From the IMG/VR virus record IMGVR_UViG_3300014838_000017, positions 18,349 to 82,348 of that record: DNA of 64,000 nt, one strand, 5' to 3'. Origin of the DNA: a virus. The notes under the pieces were generated by a model. It had not been told where the DNA came from and did no database searches. It was given only the letters and a program-made list of their open reading frames with translations. Of the stretch, positions 17,136 through 25,640 are shown one piece after another. Both the position numbers and the translations under genes were made by a program. Every line of letters begins with the position of its first letter. Position 1 is the first letter of the stretch.

Positions 17136-19046
17136 ATGTCAAACTTCAGAATATACAATGATGTGTTATGTCCCGATATATGGGATTCAGCACAGCATCT
17201 TAGACCAAAGATTCGGGCAAATCTTTTACAAATAGCGTATGACTTTTATGAAAAAACGGACCTTCCCTCTCCGATTATTGATGTCTATCTTATAGGGTCC
17301 AGTGCGAATTATAATTGGACTCCCGACAGTGACGTTGATGTTCATGTTATCATTGATTACTCAAAATTACAGATTCCCCCCGATCCTGCGTTTGAAGTCG
17401 TCAAGACAGCGGGAGCACAGTGGAACTCCGAACATAATATTTTTATAAAAGGACACGAGGTTGAGATGAATATTCAGAACTCTGCGGAACAGAAGCCTCA
17501 TGTAACGGGTATTTACTCTTTAATTAAGGATCAATGGATTCGAACACCAGTTAAGACACCATTTCAGTTGGATAAACAAGTTCTCAAAGTTCAGTATGAA
17601 GCAATGAAAAATTATGTTGCGACCACCATAGCAAGTGGTGATCGTGAAAAAATGAAGTCGGCTAAAAAGTATTTGGATACATACCGTCAATATGGACTTG
17701 ATACTTATGGGGAACTAAGTTATGAAAACATAATTTACAAGATGCTCCGTGCTCGTGGACATATCAAGCAACTAAAAGATTCCATCATACAAGTATATGA
17801 CGCCGAATTTACCGTGGATGAAGTTGGAGAACGTGATATTAAACAAATTCACCCCTATCTAAGTGCTTCGGACCATGAGACGGTTGGCAATCCAAAATTT
17901 GATCGTAGTTATTGGGATAAGAATAATAGGTCTACGGGAAATTTCGACATTAGTCGTCTTACTTTGGATGAATTAAAGGCTTTACGAGAAAAGGCTCGTA
18001 GAATGTATTTATCGGCATCCAACAATGAGAATCAATGGCGTCAAGAATATAGGGATGATTTCAAATTATACAGTGATGAAATAAAGCGAAGGTTAGGATA
18101 CATAAATTCTCCGATCACTGAATCTCCAATGATGTCGAATGACGGTTCTCACGCTATGGCGGGTGATAAGCCTCTTAAGCAGTCAAAGGTCGAAGATGTT
18201 TATGGAAACATCGTAGTTATTCGTCAACCATCCAATGGAGGATTTTTTCCAGAAGGATATACGTTGGTATATTTCATGGATTCTGATGAAGCTGCCGAAT
18301 CTATGTCTAAAGGTGATATTCCATATCTAATGGTTCCTCGTGGAACTTTTATGGGTGGGGGGAGTCCAATTACTGATATTTGGAAGAAGAAGTTCCAAAA
18401 GCCAGGAACAGAACATATTCTTGGTGTCATTGAGGGAAGCAGTTTGGAAAATACTATTTTCATTGATATGATTACTGTGCGTCCGGGATGGAAGCGCAAC
18501 CATATTGCAAAGTTGATGATTGACCGATTGAAGAAATCCTTTCCGAAAGCCAAGCTTACAACATCAACTCAGACGTTCAATGGTGAGAAGTTCTTTGATA
18601 AATATGGAACCGACAATCCTAAAAAGGTCAAAGAAGGAGTTGGGTCAGGAATTCCCGAGGATGATCGTTTGAAAATTGACAATACAGATGGGTCTGTTCG
18701 TCGTTGGCAAGTTCGAAGTAAAGATGCTCCTAAGACTCCAAAATTTACGGGTGAAGAAGTCATTGCAGTTCCAAAATTTGATAACCCACAAGAGGTTAAT
18801 GAGGATATGGACCCGTCTGCCCCATCTATTCCACCATTTCCTCCGACCGATCAAATTGATCCTTCCTATCACGCTCGTCCTGATCTTTTTCCACAGACGG
18901 TTGCTGACGTAATACCTCCCGACATTAAGAAATTACTGTCGGTTGCCGAGCGAGTATTGGATAATAAGTCTATTACTCGTCCTTTCTTCGAGGAAGATTA
19001 TGTCGAGGATTTGCTTGGAGACATTCTAGCATCTGAGTATCCATAA
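17136..19046 (+). CDS. Nucleotidyltransferase - GNAT fusion protein
   Basis: 636 aa from MSNFRIYND (1 nt after the previous stop; in-frame codons upstream overlap the prior gene). The N-terminal domain has the polymerase-beta-type nucleotidyltransferase signature GSS-x9-DSDVDVHV (G54, S55, D66, D68). Around residues 430-500, DMITVRPGWKRNHIAKLMIDRLKK...FFDKYG matches GNAT motif A (R-x-x-H/G-I-A). A C-terminal Pro-rich tail and short helix follow. An NTase joined to an acetyltransferase could modify nucleic acid or protein. Given late-gene context it may be injected, but that is inference. Confidence 0.75.
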   Translation: MSNFRIYNDVLCPDIWDSAQHLRPKIRANLLQIAYDFYEKTDLPSPIIDVYLIGSSANYNWTPDSDVDVHVIIDYSKLQIPPDPAFEVVKTAGAQWNSEHNIFIKGHEVEMNIQNSAEQKPHVTGIYSLIKDQWIRTPVKTPFQLDKQVLKVQYEAMKNYVATTIASGDREKMKSAKKYLDTYRQYGLDTYGELSYENIIYKMLRARGHIKQLKDSIIQVYDAEFTVDEVGERDIKQIHPYLSASDHETVGNPKFDRSYWDKNNRSTGNFDISRLTLDELKALREKARRMYLSASNNENQWRQEYRDDFKLYSDEIKRRLGYINSPITESPMMSNDGSHAMAGDKPLKQSKVEDVYGNIVVIRQPSNGGFFPEGYTLVYFMDSDEAAESMSKGDIPYLMVPRGTFMGGGSPITDIWKKKFQKPGTEHILGVIEGSSLENTIFIDMITVRPGWKRNHIAKLMIDRLKKSFPKAKLTTSTQTFNGEKFFDKYGTDNPKKVKEGVGSGIPEDDRLKIDNTDGSVRRWQVRSKDAPKTPKFTGEEVIAVPKFDNPQEVNEDMDPSAPSIPPFPPTDQIDPSYHARPDLFPQTVADVIPPDIKKLLSVAERVLDNKSITRPFFEEDYVEDLLGDILASEYP

Positions 19047-19142
19047 TTGGAATCACATAAAGTTTCATACATTGTTCAAGAATTACTTCTATGGCTTGCG
19101 AGAGATTATGATATTCGATATAAAGGAAAGCGAGTAGGATAA
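19047..19142 (+). CDS. Possible 31-aa protein with TTG start
   Basis: A TTG immediately after the preceding TAA opens a 31-codon frame (ESHKVSYIVQELLLWLARDY...) that ends in TAATG overlapping the next ATG. The perfect fit between neighbours suggests coupled translation. No homologue is recognised and it could be fortuitous. Confidence 0.35.
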   Translation: MESHKVSYIVQELLLWLARDYDIRYKGKRVG

Positions 19143-19579
19143 TGATTAAGTTAAAGTCATTATTGCGTGAGGAATTGGAGCAGCTTTCAAGTATTTCTAA
19201 AATTGATAATACTGTAAAACAACAGTTAGCACAAGCTGCCCAAATCGTATATGACCAATGGTCTCAAGATACGGACGGTAATGACGAAGAACTTGGTGCC
19301 GGTGGTATCTGTGATGAGATCGCTAACATGTTGATATATGTTCTGAATAGTCATGGAATTTTCGATATTCAAACGCAATACAATGAGCCACACACCTATG
19401 TCATTGGGAAGTTTAAGGAAGGTATTTTCACCATAGACATACCTTATTCTGTGTATGAGAGTGGATACCGTTATACTTGGAAAAAGAAGCCTGATGTAAA
19501 GTTTGAGGCAACCCATATTGAGATTTATCAATTAACCCCTGATAATGGAAATTGGGAGAAATATACGGAGTATGACTAA
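19142..19579 (+). CDS. Putative papain-fold (transglutaminase/NlpC-like) protein
   Basis: 145 aa. A short amphipathic leader MIKLKSLLREELEQLS precedes a domain with an ordered C/H/D triad: GGICDEIANMLIYVLN (C57 at the start of a helix), EPHTYVIGKF (His on a strand) and TIDIPYSVYE (Asp). This order and spacing is that of papain-like peptidases and transglutaminase-like enzymes. The leader resembles those of other candidate packaged proteins here. Activity is unproven. Confidence 0.55.
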   Translation: MIKLKSLLREELEQLSSISKIDNTVKQQLAQAAQIVYDQWSQDTDGNDEELGAGGICDEIANMLIYVLNSHGIFDIQTQYNEPHTYVIGKFKEGIFTIDIPYSVYESGYRYTWKKKPDVKFEATHIEIYQLTPDNGNWEKYTEYD

Positions 19580-19591
19580 ATAATAGAAAAT

Positions 19592-19613
19592 ATTCAGTCG
19601 TTTTATATTCAGT
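19592..19613 (+). promoter_or_regulatory. Shared HEG 5' element, copy 1
   Basis: Two TTCAGT direct repeats separated by CGTTTTATA, 38 nt before the MGR ORF. The same arrangement precedes the HEG cassettes at 31440 and 57631. Confidence 0.5.
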
Positions 19614-19618
19614 CTCTA

Positions 19619-19626
19619 TATTTATT
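19619..19626 (+). promoter_or_regulatory. Candidate late promoter (TATTTATT)
   Basis: One-mismatch TAYTTATA box 3 nt before the ATG of the MGR ORF at 19630, not before the nuclease ORF start. Confidence 0.4.
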
Positions 19627-19629
19627 AAT

Positions 19630-19779
19630 ATGGGAAGAAAATCACTATATAGGACTGAATATGAATTACGAGAACAAAAACGACTTCGCAACCAACGTTA
19701 CTATCAACTCCACCAAGATAGAATCAAACATCGTCAAATGCAAAGATATAAAAGGAAAACATTGGTGGACAGCAGGTAA
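19630..19779 (+). CDS. MGR leader ORF of HEG cassette 1 (49 aa)
   Basis: Product starts MGRKSLYRTEYELREQKR and continues R-Y-Y-x5-I-x-x-R...R-Y, a basic helical module typical of the N-termini of Endo VII/HNH nucleases. It overlaps the nuclease ORF at 19661 in the +1 relation. Against the copy at 31482, many codon changes are synonymous in this frame (AGA/CGA, TTA/CTC, ACT/ACC, TAC/TAT) but alter the other frame, so this frame looks selected. It could be the true N-terminus joined by frameshifting, or a separate peptide. Confidence 0.55.
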   Translation: MGRKSLYRTEYELREQKRLRNQRYYQLHQDRIKHRQMQRYKRKTLVDSR

Positions 19780-20323
19780 TTTTATTGATTTGTGTGGCAA
19801 GAAATATCATAAACTAACAGTAATTAAGAGGTTGCCAAACGATAAACACGAACAATCCGTATGGTTATGTAAATGTGATTGTGGGACGGTAAAACCCGTT
19901 AGCGGTGCAAATTTACGAAATGGCCACAGCAAATCATGTGGGTGTGGTAAGAAGGAAGTAACTACAAAACGAAATTTGAAACCACCATATTATTGGATAT
20001 ATTCCATGTTATGTAGAACTGCTAAATATAGGAAGATGGAATGTAACGTAAAATATGAGGATATTCTCGAGTTTGTTAAAATAAACAAATGTCATTATTG
20101 TAACGAACCCGTGGAGTGGAAACAACATGGTATAAGTGAAAATCTTCACAGTTATCAATTGGACCGTATAGATAATTCTATCGGATATACAAAAGATAAT
20201 TGTGTGGTGTGCTGTAAAGTATGCAATCGTGTTAAGAGCAATTATTTTACTTATCGTGAAATGTTGAAGTTAGGAAATATAATAAAAGATATAAACGAAA
20301 GTCGAGCATATGATAACTCTTAA
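19661..20323 (+). CDS. HNH homing endonuclease
   Basis: 220 aa. From about residue 40 the common phage HNH architecture appears: FIDLCGKKYHKLTVIKRL, then a CKCDCG...SCGCG zinc-bearing DNA-binding module. The HNH core follows: CHYCNEP...LDRIDNSIGYTKDNCVVCCKVCNRVK. The first ~35 residues overlap the MGR ORF and resemble no nuclease domain, so the annotated ATG may not be the native start. Free-standing mobile gene between a virion gene and an opposing HEG. Confidence 0.85.
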   Translation: MNYENKNDFATNVTINSTKIESNIVKCKDIKGKHWWTAGNFIDLCGKKYHKLTVIKRLPNDKHEQSVWLCKCDCGTVKPVSGANLRNGHSKSCGCGKKEVTTKRNLKPPYYWIYSMLCRTAKYRKMECNVKYEDILEFVKINKCHYCNEPVEWKQHGISENLHSYQLDRIDNSIGYTKDNCVVCCKVCNRVKSNYFTYREMLKLGNIIKDINESRAYDNS

Positions 20324-20331
20324 ATTACGTA

Positions 20332-20397
20332 TGTGAAATTTAAGAACGCCGGTAGACAAGAGGTTGAAGATGTAGACGTGGAACCTATAAATCAATG
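20332..20397 (+). other. Short GTG-start fragment (21 codons)
   Basis: GTG-initiated frame KFKNAGRQEVEDVDVEPINQ ending just inside the 3' end of the opposing HEG. It could be the tail of a gene disrupted by HEG insertion, or chance. Nothing else is visible in the gap between the two HEGs. Confidence 0.2.
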
Positions 20398-21951
20398 AAT
20401 GGTCCATATCCATTTTCCATTGCCACAATCCCAAATCCTATCATATCCATTAACCTTCATATTTTCCCATTCAGATAAAGCGGGGTCAAATGATTTTAGT
20501 TTCATTTTTAATTTATGCTTTTGCCAACAGATTCTATTTTGTGTAGTCTGATAATTATCAATGATATAATATCCATTTGGAGACGTATTTCCCATAAAGT
20601 TAAATCCGAGTTTCATATATACTTTACCGTCAAAATATCTCCGATCACTATACGATACAATGGATGTGGGGTTATATTTTTTAAGAAAATAGGAAAATAA
20701 TTTTGATGCTCCGCCGTGTATTTGATATCCCAATTTGTTACAAAATCTTCCCATTTCATATTGTATTTTTTTATCAAATCTTGATTTTAAAAAAGTCATA
20801 ACCGACATTAAGTTATTAAATTCATCAAACAATCCAAGTTTAATCGATGAGTGATCGGCTCCTTGTAAATGATTTTCCTTTAAAAAATCTACACATATCC
20901 GTGAGGATATTTCACGGACATTACATTTACGCCCGAATATGGTATTCGATGGTTTATTTAGCATAGATGAAATGACTGATTTTACAATATTTTTTTTCAT
21001 TCTCCATTCATTATCCCATATATGAATGAGTCTATATCCTCGTGAAATACAACCAGATGTTTTGTTTAAATGATATATTTTATTTTTATGTCCAAATAAT
21101 TCACTGTGCCAAAGAATACTGTCACATTCAAATGCTATATTTATACTTGGTATAACAATATCCAATTCTTTAGGTGATAGTATTTGCCGGTCGTTTATTT
21201 TTATATCAGTTGTAATATCAACTATCGATTTTATATATTCGTATATTTCACTTTGAAATGTGGATGTGTTATTTTTATCACATGACGGACATATGGGATA
21301 CTTCCCATCATCGATAGAATATGATTTTATAGTACCGCATCTATTACATTTAAAAATATAATCCTGTGCCGCTACTCCTTTAAATTCATCAATTGTAAAT
21401 TGGGGTGTGAAATTTACAAAATTGGGGTGTAAAGTGAATTTTTCAAATGTAGTTTTGTTATGCTTCTGTTTAAATGTCTTACTCATAGATGCATGAGGAA
21501 ATCCATATTTCAATAAACAAGTTAATTTATATTTTTCTTTATATTCTTCCGTCATCATATAGTTCGTTACACCATAACGATCCATACATGTTTTTTTTGC
21601 CTTGTCTTGGTTTAAATAATTTTCATTACCATAAAGTTTAAGTTTTGTTGCCCGAACCCTATTTATCCATCCATCCGATTTGGAAACCCAATCGACTCCA
21701 TATTTTTTCATTACAGAATCTTTTAAATTTTGTTTGGTAGCCTCTGTTTTCATGGGATGCATTCCATATTTTTCCGTAAATGTTTTAACTTGAGATGCAA
21801 TTATCTTTTTCTTTACATCCGGATCTGCATTTGCACATTTTTTCCCGCAATACGTTCGTTTATTTCTTAAGTAATATGATACCGAAAATTTTGTGTGACA
21901 TGTCGGACATGTTTTTTCTATGAACTCTGGTAATGTTTTAGGTCTAGCCAT
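20392..21951 (-). CDS. VSR-like homing endonuclease, minus strand
   Basis: 519 aa, opposite to its neighbours. It has a zinc ribbon (CPTCHTKF...CGKKCAN), then KKYGV / LKYGFPHAS repeat modules, a second zinc pair (CNRCG...CPSC), and a VSR-like core (ELDIVIPSINIAFECDSILWHSELFG...LIHIWDNEW). The C-terminal domain GGASKLFSYFLKKYNPTSIVSYSDRRYF...NGYDRIWDCGN is shared with the HEG at 11609. The two are paralogues in opposite orientation. AT-rich codon use and inverted strand point to independent insertion. Confidence 0.85.
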   Translation of the reverse strand: MARPKTLPEFIEKTCPTCHTKFSVSYYLRNKRTYCGKKCANADPDVKKKIIASQVKTFTEKYGMHPMKTEATKQNLKDSVMKKYGVDWVSKSDGWINRVRATKLKLYGNENYLNQDKAKKTCMDRYGVTNYMMTEEYKEKYKLTCLLKYGFPHASMSKTFKQKHNKTTFEKFTLHPNFVNFTPQFTIDEFKGVAAQDYIFKCNRCGTIKSYSIDDGKYPICPSCDKNNTSTFQSEIYEYIKSIVDITTDIKINDRQILSPKELDIVIPSINIAFECDSILWHSELFGHKNKIYHLNKTSGCISRGYRLIHIWDNEWRMKKNIVKSVISSMLNKPSNTIFGRKCNVREISSRICVDFLKENHLQGADHSSIKLGLFDEFNNLMSVMTFLKSRFDKKIQYEMGRFCNKLGYQIHGGASKLFSYFLKKYNPTSIVSYSDRRYFDGKVYMKLGFNFMGNTSPNGYYIIDNYQTTQNRICWQKHKLKMKLKSFDPALSEWENMKVNGYDRIWDCGNGKWIWTIH

Positions 21952-22035
21952 AATAGAGTTTGGTTCTTATATCGTAATCAAGATTATATATGCCATGTAA
22001 TACGTAAAATGTCAATAAATTATTGTTTATTAGGG

Positions 22036-22043
22036 TATTTATA
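22036..22043 (+). promoter_or_regulatory. Candidate late promoter of the tail tube gene (TATTTATA)
   Basis: Exact box 73 nt before the tube ATG. The leader holds a short out-of-frame ATG (22100, ten codons) that overlaps the tube start. Confidence 0.5.
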
Positions 22044-22116
22044 ATTGTAATTGACTACCTAATATACATATCAATGTATTAAATGTATGTCGTAACCCTA
22101 TGAAAGACAACTACTT

Positions 22117-22608
22117 ATGGCTGATTTACTAACAAATAACGAAATGTTCTATAGTTTATGGGAACCAAAAACGAAGAACCGTTTTCTCATGTATATTGAT
22201 GGCATCCCAACTTATCTTATCCGCAAGACTGACCGCCCTAAGTGGAGTCAGGAGCGTAAGACGGTTGATTATATAAACTTGCAATGGTTCTATAAGGGAA
22301 AGACCACATGGGCAGAAATTTCTCTGGAACTTTACGACCCAGTCGTTCCTTCCGCTACGCAGACTGTATTCGAGTGGTTTCGTCTATCACACGAATCTGT
22401 TACTGGTCGTGATGGCTATCAAGACTTCTATAAGAAGGAGTGTACGATTGATGTGCTTGGTCCTGTAGGCGATAAAGTGGAAGAATGGACACTTAAAGGT
22501 GCATTCCCTACCGACTACGATGGAGGCACATTGGATTGGACCGATGCTGGTGATGCTATGACTTTAACGATAAAGCTATCCTACGATTATGCGATTTTGC
22601 AGTATTAA
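22117..22608 (+). CDS. Tail tube protein (gp19-like)
   Basis: 163 aa, the same length as T4 gp19. It forms the inner tube through which DNA passes. Tube-family features: N-terminal NRFLMYIDGIPTYLIRKTDRPKWS, the conserved INLQWFYKGKTTWAEISLELYDPV segment, VFEWFR, a middle LGPVGDKVEEWTLKGAFPTDYDGGTLDWTDAGD loop and a C-terminal strand LTIKLSYDYAILQY. Own late promoter and terminator. Normally next to the sheath gene; here about 10.6 kb of HEGs and candidate packaged proteins separate them. Confidence 0.93.
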   Translation: MADLLTNNEMFYSLWEPKTKNRFLMYIDGIPTYLIRKTDRPKWSQERKTVDYINLQWFYKGKTTWAEISLELYDPVVPSATQTVFEWFRLSHESVTGRDGYQDFYKKECTIDVLGPVGDKVEEWTLKGAFPTDYDGGTLDWTDAGDAMTLTIKLSYDYAILQY

Positions 22609-22614
22609 GTTCAC

Positions 22615-22656
22615 TTATGATTATGATAGGATTGCTTAATCAAAGCATAATCATAA
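22615..22656 (+). repeat. Inverted repeat downstream of tube gene
   Basis: TTATGATTATG (22615-22625) and CATAATCATAA (22646-22656) pair over 11 bp, with an inner GATT/AATC stem. It could protect the 3' end of the tube mRNA or help termination. Confidence 0.6.
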
Positions 22657-22666
22657 ATAAAATATA

Positions 22667-22694
22667 TTGACTTTCAAAATCCTTCTGCTATAGT
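22667..22694 (+). promoter_or_regulatory. Sigma70-like promoter of HNH gene 22715
   Basis: TTGACT, 16-nt spacer, TATAGT. The -10 lies in the loop of the terminator hairpin, so the HEG transcript would start within the terminator's 3' arm and can avoid the upstream termination signal. Confidence 0.45.
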
Positions 22695-22714
22695 TATACG
22701 TAGAAGGATTTTTT
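22676..22714 (+). terminator. Rho-independent terminator abutting an HEG start
   Basis: AAAATCCTTCT (22676-22686) pairs perfectly with AGAAGGATTTT (22702-22712), followed by T's that run directly into the ATG of the HNH gene. It ends the tail-tube transcript. Confidence 0.8.
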
Positions 22715-23527
22715 ATGCCCAAATACAAATGTAAGTTATGTGAAAATGTTGAGTTTAACAACTATACCTCATTGAGCCGCCATATGGGTCGGACTCACAA
22801 AATGGATACGACGCAATTCTATGTTGATTACCATTTGGAAGGTGTATGGCCACTGTGCAAATGTGGATGTGGAGAGCGGTTGAATTATTCATATAACTTA
22901 AAGGGATTTACCGAATATCGTAAAGGTCACATTGCCCGAATAAAAAATAATTGGGGCCATAACCAAAAGGCGATAGATGCATCGGCGGAAACTCGTCGGC
23001 AGCAATATGCATCGGGTGAGCGTATTCAATGGAATAAGGGGTTGACTATTGATGACCCACGAGTTAAAATAAACGCATCCGCCTCTGCTGCATCAATAAA
23101 TTCCGACCCCGAAGAAATAAAGCGTAGGTCTGAATTGATGACACAAATAAGTCAGAATGGAGTATTAACCATATTGAATGGCCCCGCTCATCCAAATTGG
23201 AAAGGAGGTGTCTCGGAAATCAACATACTTGCTCGTAATGACCGTAGGTTATATGATGATTGGAAGTATCCTATTTTGATTCGGGACAAGTTTAAGTGTG
23301 TGGAGTGTGGCGGGACGGATGGTGGTTTACACATACATCACGATAAGGAGTTGATGTGTGAGATTGTGAAGAAGCACATGCCTGATGAAGACGAGATAAC
23401 GGATTTTGAATTGAAGAAGTCTATTGCGTCTAAAATCGTTGATTATCACATCAACAACAAGGTATCTGGGATTACGTTATGTGGTAAGTGTCACGAAGAA
23501 AAGCATCCATCTTTGAACTTTCGATGA
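22715..23527 (+). CDS. HNH homing endonuclease
   Basis: 270 aa. N-terminal C2H2-like finger (CKLCENVEFNNYTSLSRHMGRTH), then a CKCGCGERL knuckle, a helical region with IDDPRVK...SNPEEI-type repeats, and a C-terminal HNH nuclease (KYPILIRDKFKCVECGG...HIHHDK...GITLCGKCHEEKHP). It starts right after the tube terminator, which leaves the tail operon's control intact, a typical site for a tolerated mobile gene. Confidence 0.85.
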   Translation: MPKYKCKLCENVEFNNYTSLSRHMGRTHKMDTTQFYVDYHLEGVWPLCKCGCGERLNYSYNLKGFTEYRKGHIARIKNNWGHNQKAIDASAETRRQQYASGERIQWNKGLTIDDPRVKINASASAASINSDPEEIKRRSELMTQISQNGVLTILNGPAHPNWKGGVSEINILARNDRRLYDDWKYPILIRDKFKCVECGGTDGGLHIHHDKELMCEIVKKHMPDEDEITDFELKKSIASKIVDYHINNKVSGITLCGKCHEEKHPSLNFR

Positions 23528-23535
23528 TATTTATA
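23528..23535 (+). promoter_or_regulatory. Candidate late promoter (TATTTATA)
   Basis: Exact box starting inside the stop codon of the HNH gene and ending 5 nt before the ATG at 23541. Confidence 0.5.
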
Positions 23536-23540
23536 CACAT

Positions 23541-24350
23541 ATGAACAAGCTGCCAACAAAACTTTTAGAATATCTCGTTCGTCAATGCACGAGGGAAGTC
23601 CTTAATCAGATTTCAGAGGAAAAAGAATATAAGGCGAGCGAAGCCAAAGATAAAAAAAAAGTTATTAAGGCTAAGTTTGCCAAGGAGAAGGCGTTTAAGC
23701 CGAAGATCAAGAAGCTTAACGAAGACGAAGAAGAGAATACTGGAATGGCACCACCAGCAAACGGTCAAGGAACTGCTGATGAACCCGCAATTCCAACTCC
23801 AAAAGACACGGAACCCGAAGCTCCTTCACAGCCAGAAACTCCCCAACCATCCAATGGTCCGGCGTTAATCAATCCAAAAGATAAGTCTAAACTTCAGCCT
23901 GTAAGATTTCAAGGATGTGATGAATCAGCAGTTGAACGCACATTGCATAGTTTGGCAGTGAGTGTGATTGGTCCAAGGGCGAAGGTATCTCTCGGAGCTA
24001 AACGCTTGGCTCGTGAAGCAGCATCTAATCCCAATGCTAAAATATTTTTCTATTTCGGAAAGACTGATCCAGAATCTGAAGAAGTGTTTTTGATGGCAGA
24101 TAAAAGTTTACAAATAGCCAAGGATGAATCCGTTGATCCATCCGAACTTCAAGGTGTTCCATCATCCCAACCATCCAATCCAGATGATATTAGTGCAGAC
24201 TATGATCGACACAATTTGAATCACATGGATGACAGACAATATAATGCTTATCAAGCTCAGAAGATTCGTGGAACTCCTCGATATGGAATCGATGAACAAA
24301 CTCATCAAATGATTAAAAAAGCGGTCAACAAAATTCTTGACAGCAAATAA
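23541..24350 (+). CDS. Candidate packaged or tail protein
   Basis: 269 aa. An amphipathic N-terminal helix (LPTKLLEYLVRQCTREVLNQISEE) is followed by a Lys-rich coil, a Pro-rich linker (residues 70-115), and a compact domain (VERTLHSLAVSVIGPRAKVSLGAKRLAREAAS...FFYFGKTDPESEEVFLMAD). A final helix (QMIKKAVNKILDS) closes the chain. The leader resembles the capsid-targeting-like helices elsewhere in the window. It overlaps the next gene (TAATGA). Function unknown. Confidence 0.65.
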   Translation: MNKLPTKLLEYLVRQCTREVLNQISEEKEYKASEAKDKKKVIKAKFAKEKAFKPKIKKLNEDEEENTGMAPPANGQGTADEPAIPTPKDTEPEAPSQPETPQPSNGPALINPKDKSKLQPVRFQGCDESAVERTLHSLAVSVIGPRAKVSLGAKRLAREAASNPNAKIFFYFGKTDPESEEVFLMADKSLQIAKDESVDPSELQGVPSSQPSNPDDISADYDRHNLNHMDDRQYNAYQAQKIRGTPRYGIDEQTHQMIKKAVNKILDSK

Positions 24351-24748
24351 TGAAAGTCACACAAAAACAGTTAAACGAACTTATCTATCTCATTACTCGT
24401 GGGGTAGTTAAGGAGTATGGTCTAATGTCTTCTCAAGATGATGAGGAAAGCACTCAGGGAACTGCTGATACTGGAGCAAAGCCCACGGATGCTATGACTA
24501 CATATGAAAAATCGAAAGCCGAGCGTGAAGCGAAGAAGAAGCAACAAGATGCTCTAAGAACTGCCAAGTTTGATTTGGATATGACAAAAAAACAAACAGA
24601 TTACTTCAAGGCTCAAGATAAGAAGAATACTTTGGATATTCAGGCTAAAACCAAGAATATTCAACAGTTAAGTGGTGCTCCAAAAGGAATAGTTCCAGCG
24701 GGTGGAACGATTGCGGAAATTGTTAGAAAAGTACGTTCTAAAATATAA
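24350..24748 (+). CDS. Helical hypothetical protein
   Basis: 132 aa. The leader MKVTQKQLNELIYLITRGVVKEYG matches the 'K-x-T-x-x-Q-L-x-x-L/I-I' N-termini common in proteins of large marine phages. The rest is a charged coiled coil (AEREAKKKQQDALRTAKFDLDMTKKQ) and a short C-terminal helix (AEIVRKVRSKI). Starts on the overlapped stop of the previous gene. Possible scaffold-associated or packaged protein; unproven. Confidence 0.65.
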   Translation: MKVTQKQLNELIYLITRGVVKEYGLMSSQDDEESTQGTADTGAKPTDAMTTYEKSKAEREAKKKQQDALRTAKFDLDMTKKQTDYFKAQDKKNTLDIQAKTKNIQQLSGAPKGIVPAGGTIAEIVRKVRSKI

Positions 24749-24812
24749 AAACGCAAAAAAGTCTTGGAAGGTCATATATATTTTCAAGACCAGTAACAAC
24801 AATAACAGTTTT

Positions 24813-25640
24813 ATGGACCAAATTATTCCTATCACCCGACCATCAGTCAATCAGCCCGTTCCGCCCGCTCAAAAGGCAGAGTCTCGGTTTCCAACCGAAG
24901 TAATAAATCTTCCCTCACAAGGATGGTTTTATGCTACCGATAATCCGCTTTCTAGTGGTCAACTTGAACTTAAGATGATGACTGCCAAGGAAGAGGATAT
25001 TCTTACGTCTCCCAACCTCATTCAGAAGAACATTGTGTTGGATAAACTGTTGGAATCCGTAGTTGTAAACAAGGGTATCAATCTTGATGAAATGCTCATT
25101 TGTGATAGAAATTCTGCTTTTTTTGCTATTCGCCGACTGGCTTATGGTGACCAGTATGAAGCGACTCTCACTTGTCCTCGTTGTGGTAAGGAGAATTCTA
25201 TAACGATTGACCTTTCCAAGATGGATAGCCGCCCATTCGACTTTGATAAGTGTCCAAAAGGAGAGAACGCCTTTCAATTCAAACTTCCATACACGGGAAA
25301 GACTTTAACGTTTAAGCTTCTGACCAAGAAAGATGAAAATCTCATTGAGGCAGAACTGAAGGGAATGGAAAAGGTATCTAAAGACCTGCGTAAAGAAGTC
25401 ACCACTCGTCTTGCTCATATCATTACTGCTGTAGATGGAAACAACAATCAAGCCGTTATTCGTCGTTTTGTTAATGAAGAACTTGTCTCCAAGGATAGTT
25501 TAGCTCTTCGCACTCATTTGCGAGAATTCATGCCCGACATTGATACCACATTTGCATTTGTGTGTAACAATTGTCAGCTTGAAAGGAAGGAGGAGACTCC
25601 TATGGGAGTTTCCTTTTTTTGGCCTAACACCGGAGTATAA
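24813..25640 (+). CDS. Baseplate hub subunit (gp26-like)
   Basis: 275 aa from MDQIIPITRPS; in-frame codons upstream overlap the previous gene and are ignored. The family signature FPTEVINLPSQGWFYATDNPLSSGQLELKMMTAKEEDIL is clear. A zinc ribbon is suggested by CPRCGKENS and a later CNNCQ pair. The last strand is MGVSFFWPN. In T4, gp26 is a hub assembly component. The 3' end overlaps a second tail gene in another frame at a T7 run, as described in the findings. Confidence 0.85.
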   Translation: MDQIIPITRPSVNQPVPPAQKAESRFPTEVINLPSQGWFYATDNPLSSGQLELKMMTAKEEDILTSPNLIQKNIVLDKLLESVVVNKGINLDEMLICDRNSAFFAIRRLAYGDQYEATLTCPRCGKENSITIDLSKMDSRPFDFDKCPKGENAFQFKLPYTGKTLTFKLLTKKDENLIEAELKGMEKVSKDLRKEVTTRLAHIITAVDGNNNQAVIRRFVNEELVSKDSLALRTHLREFMPDIDTTFAFVCNNCQLERKEETPMGVSFFWPNTGV

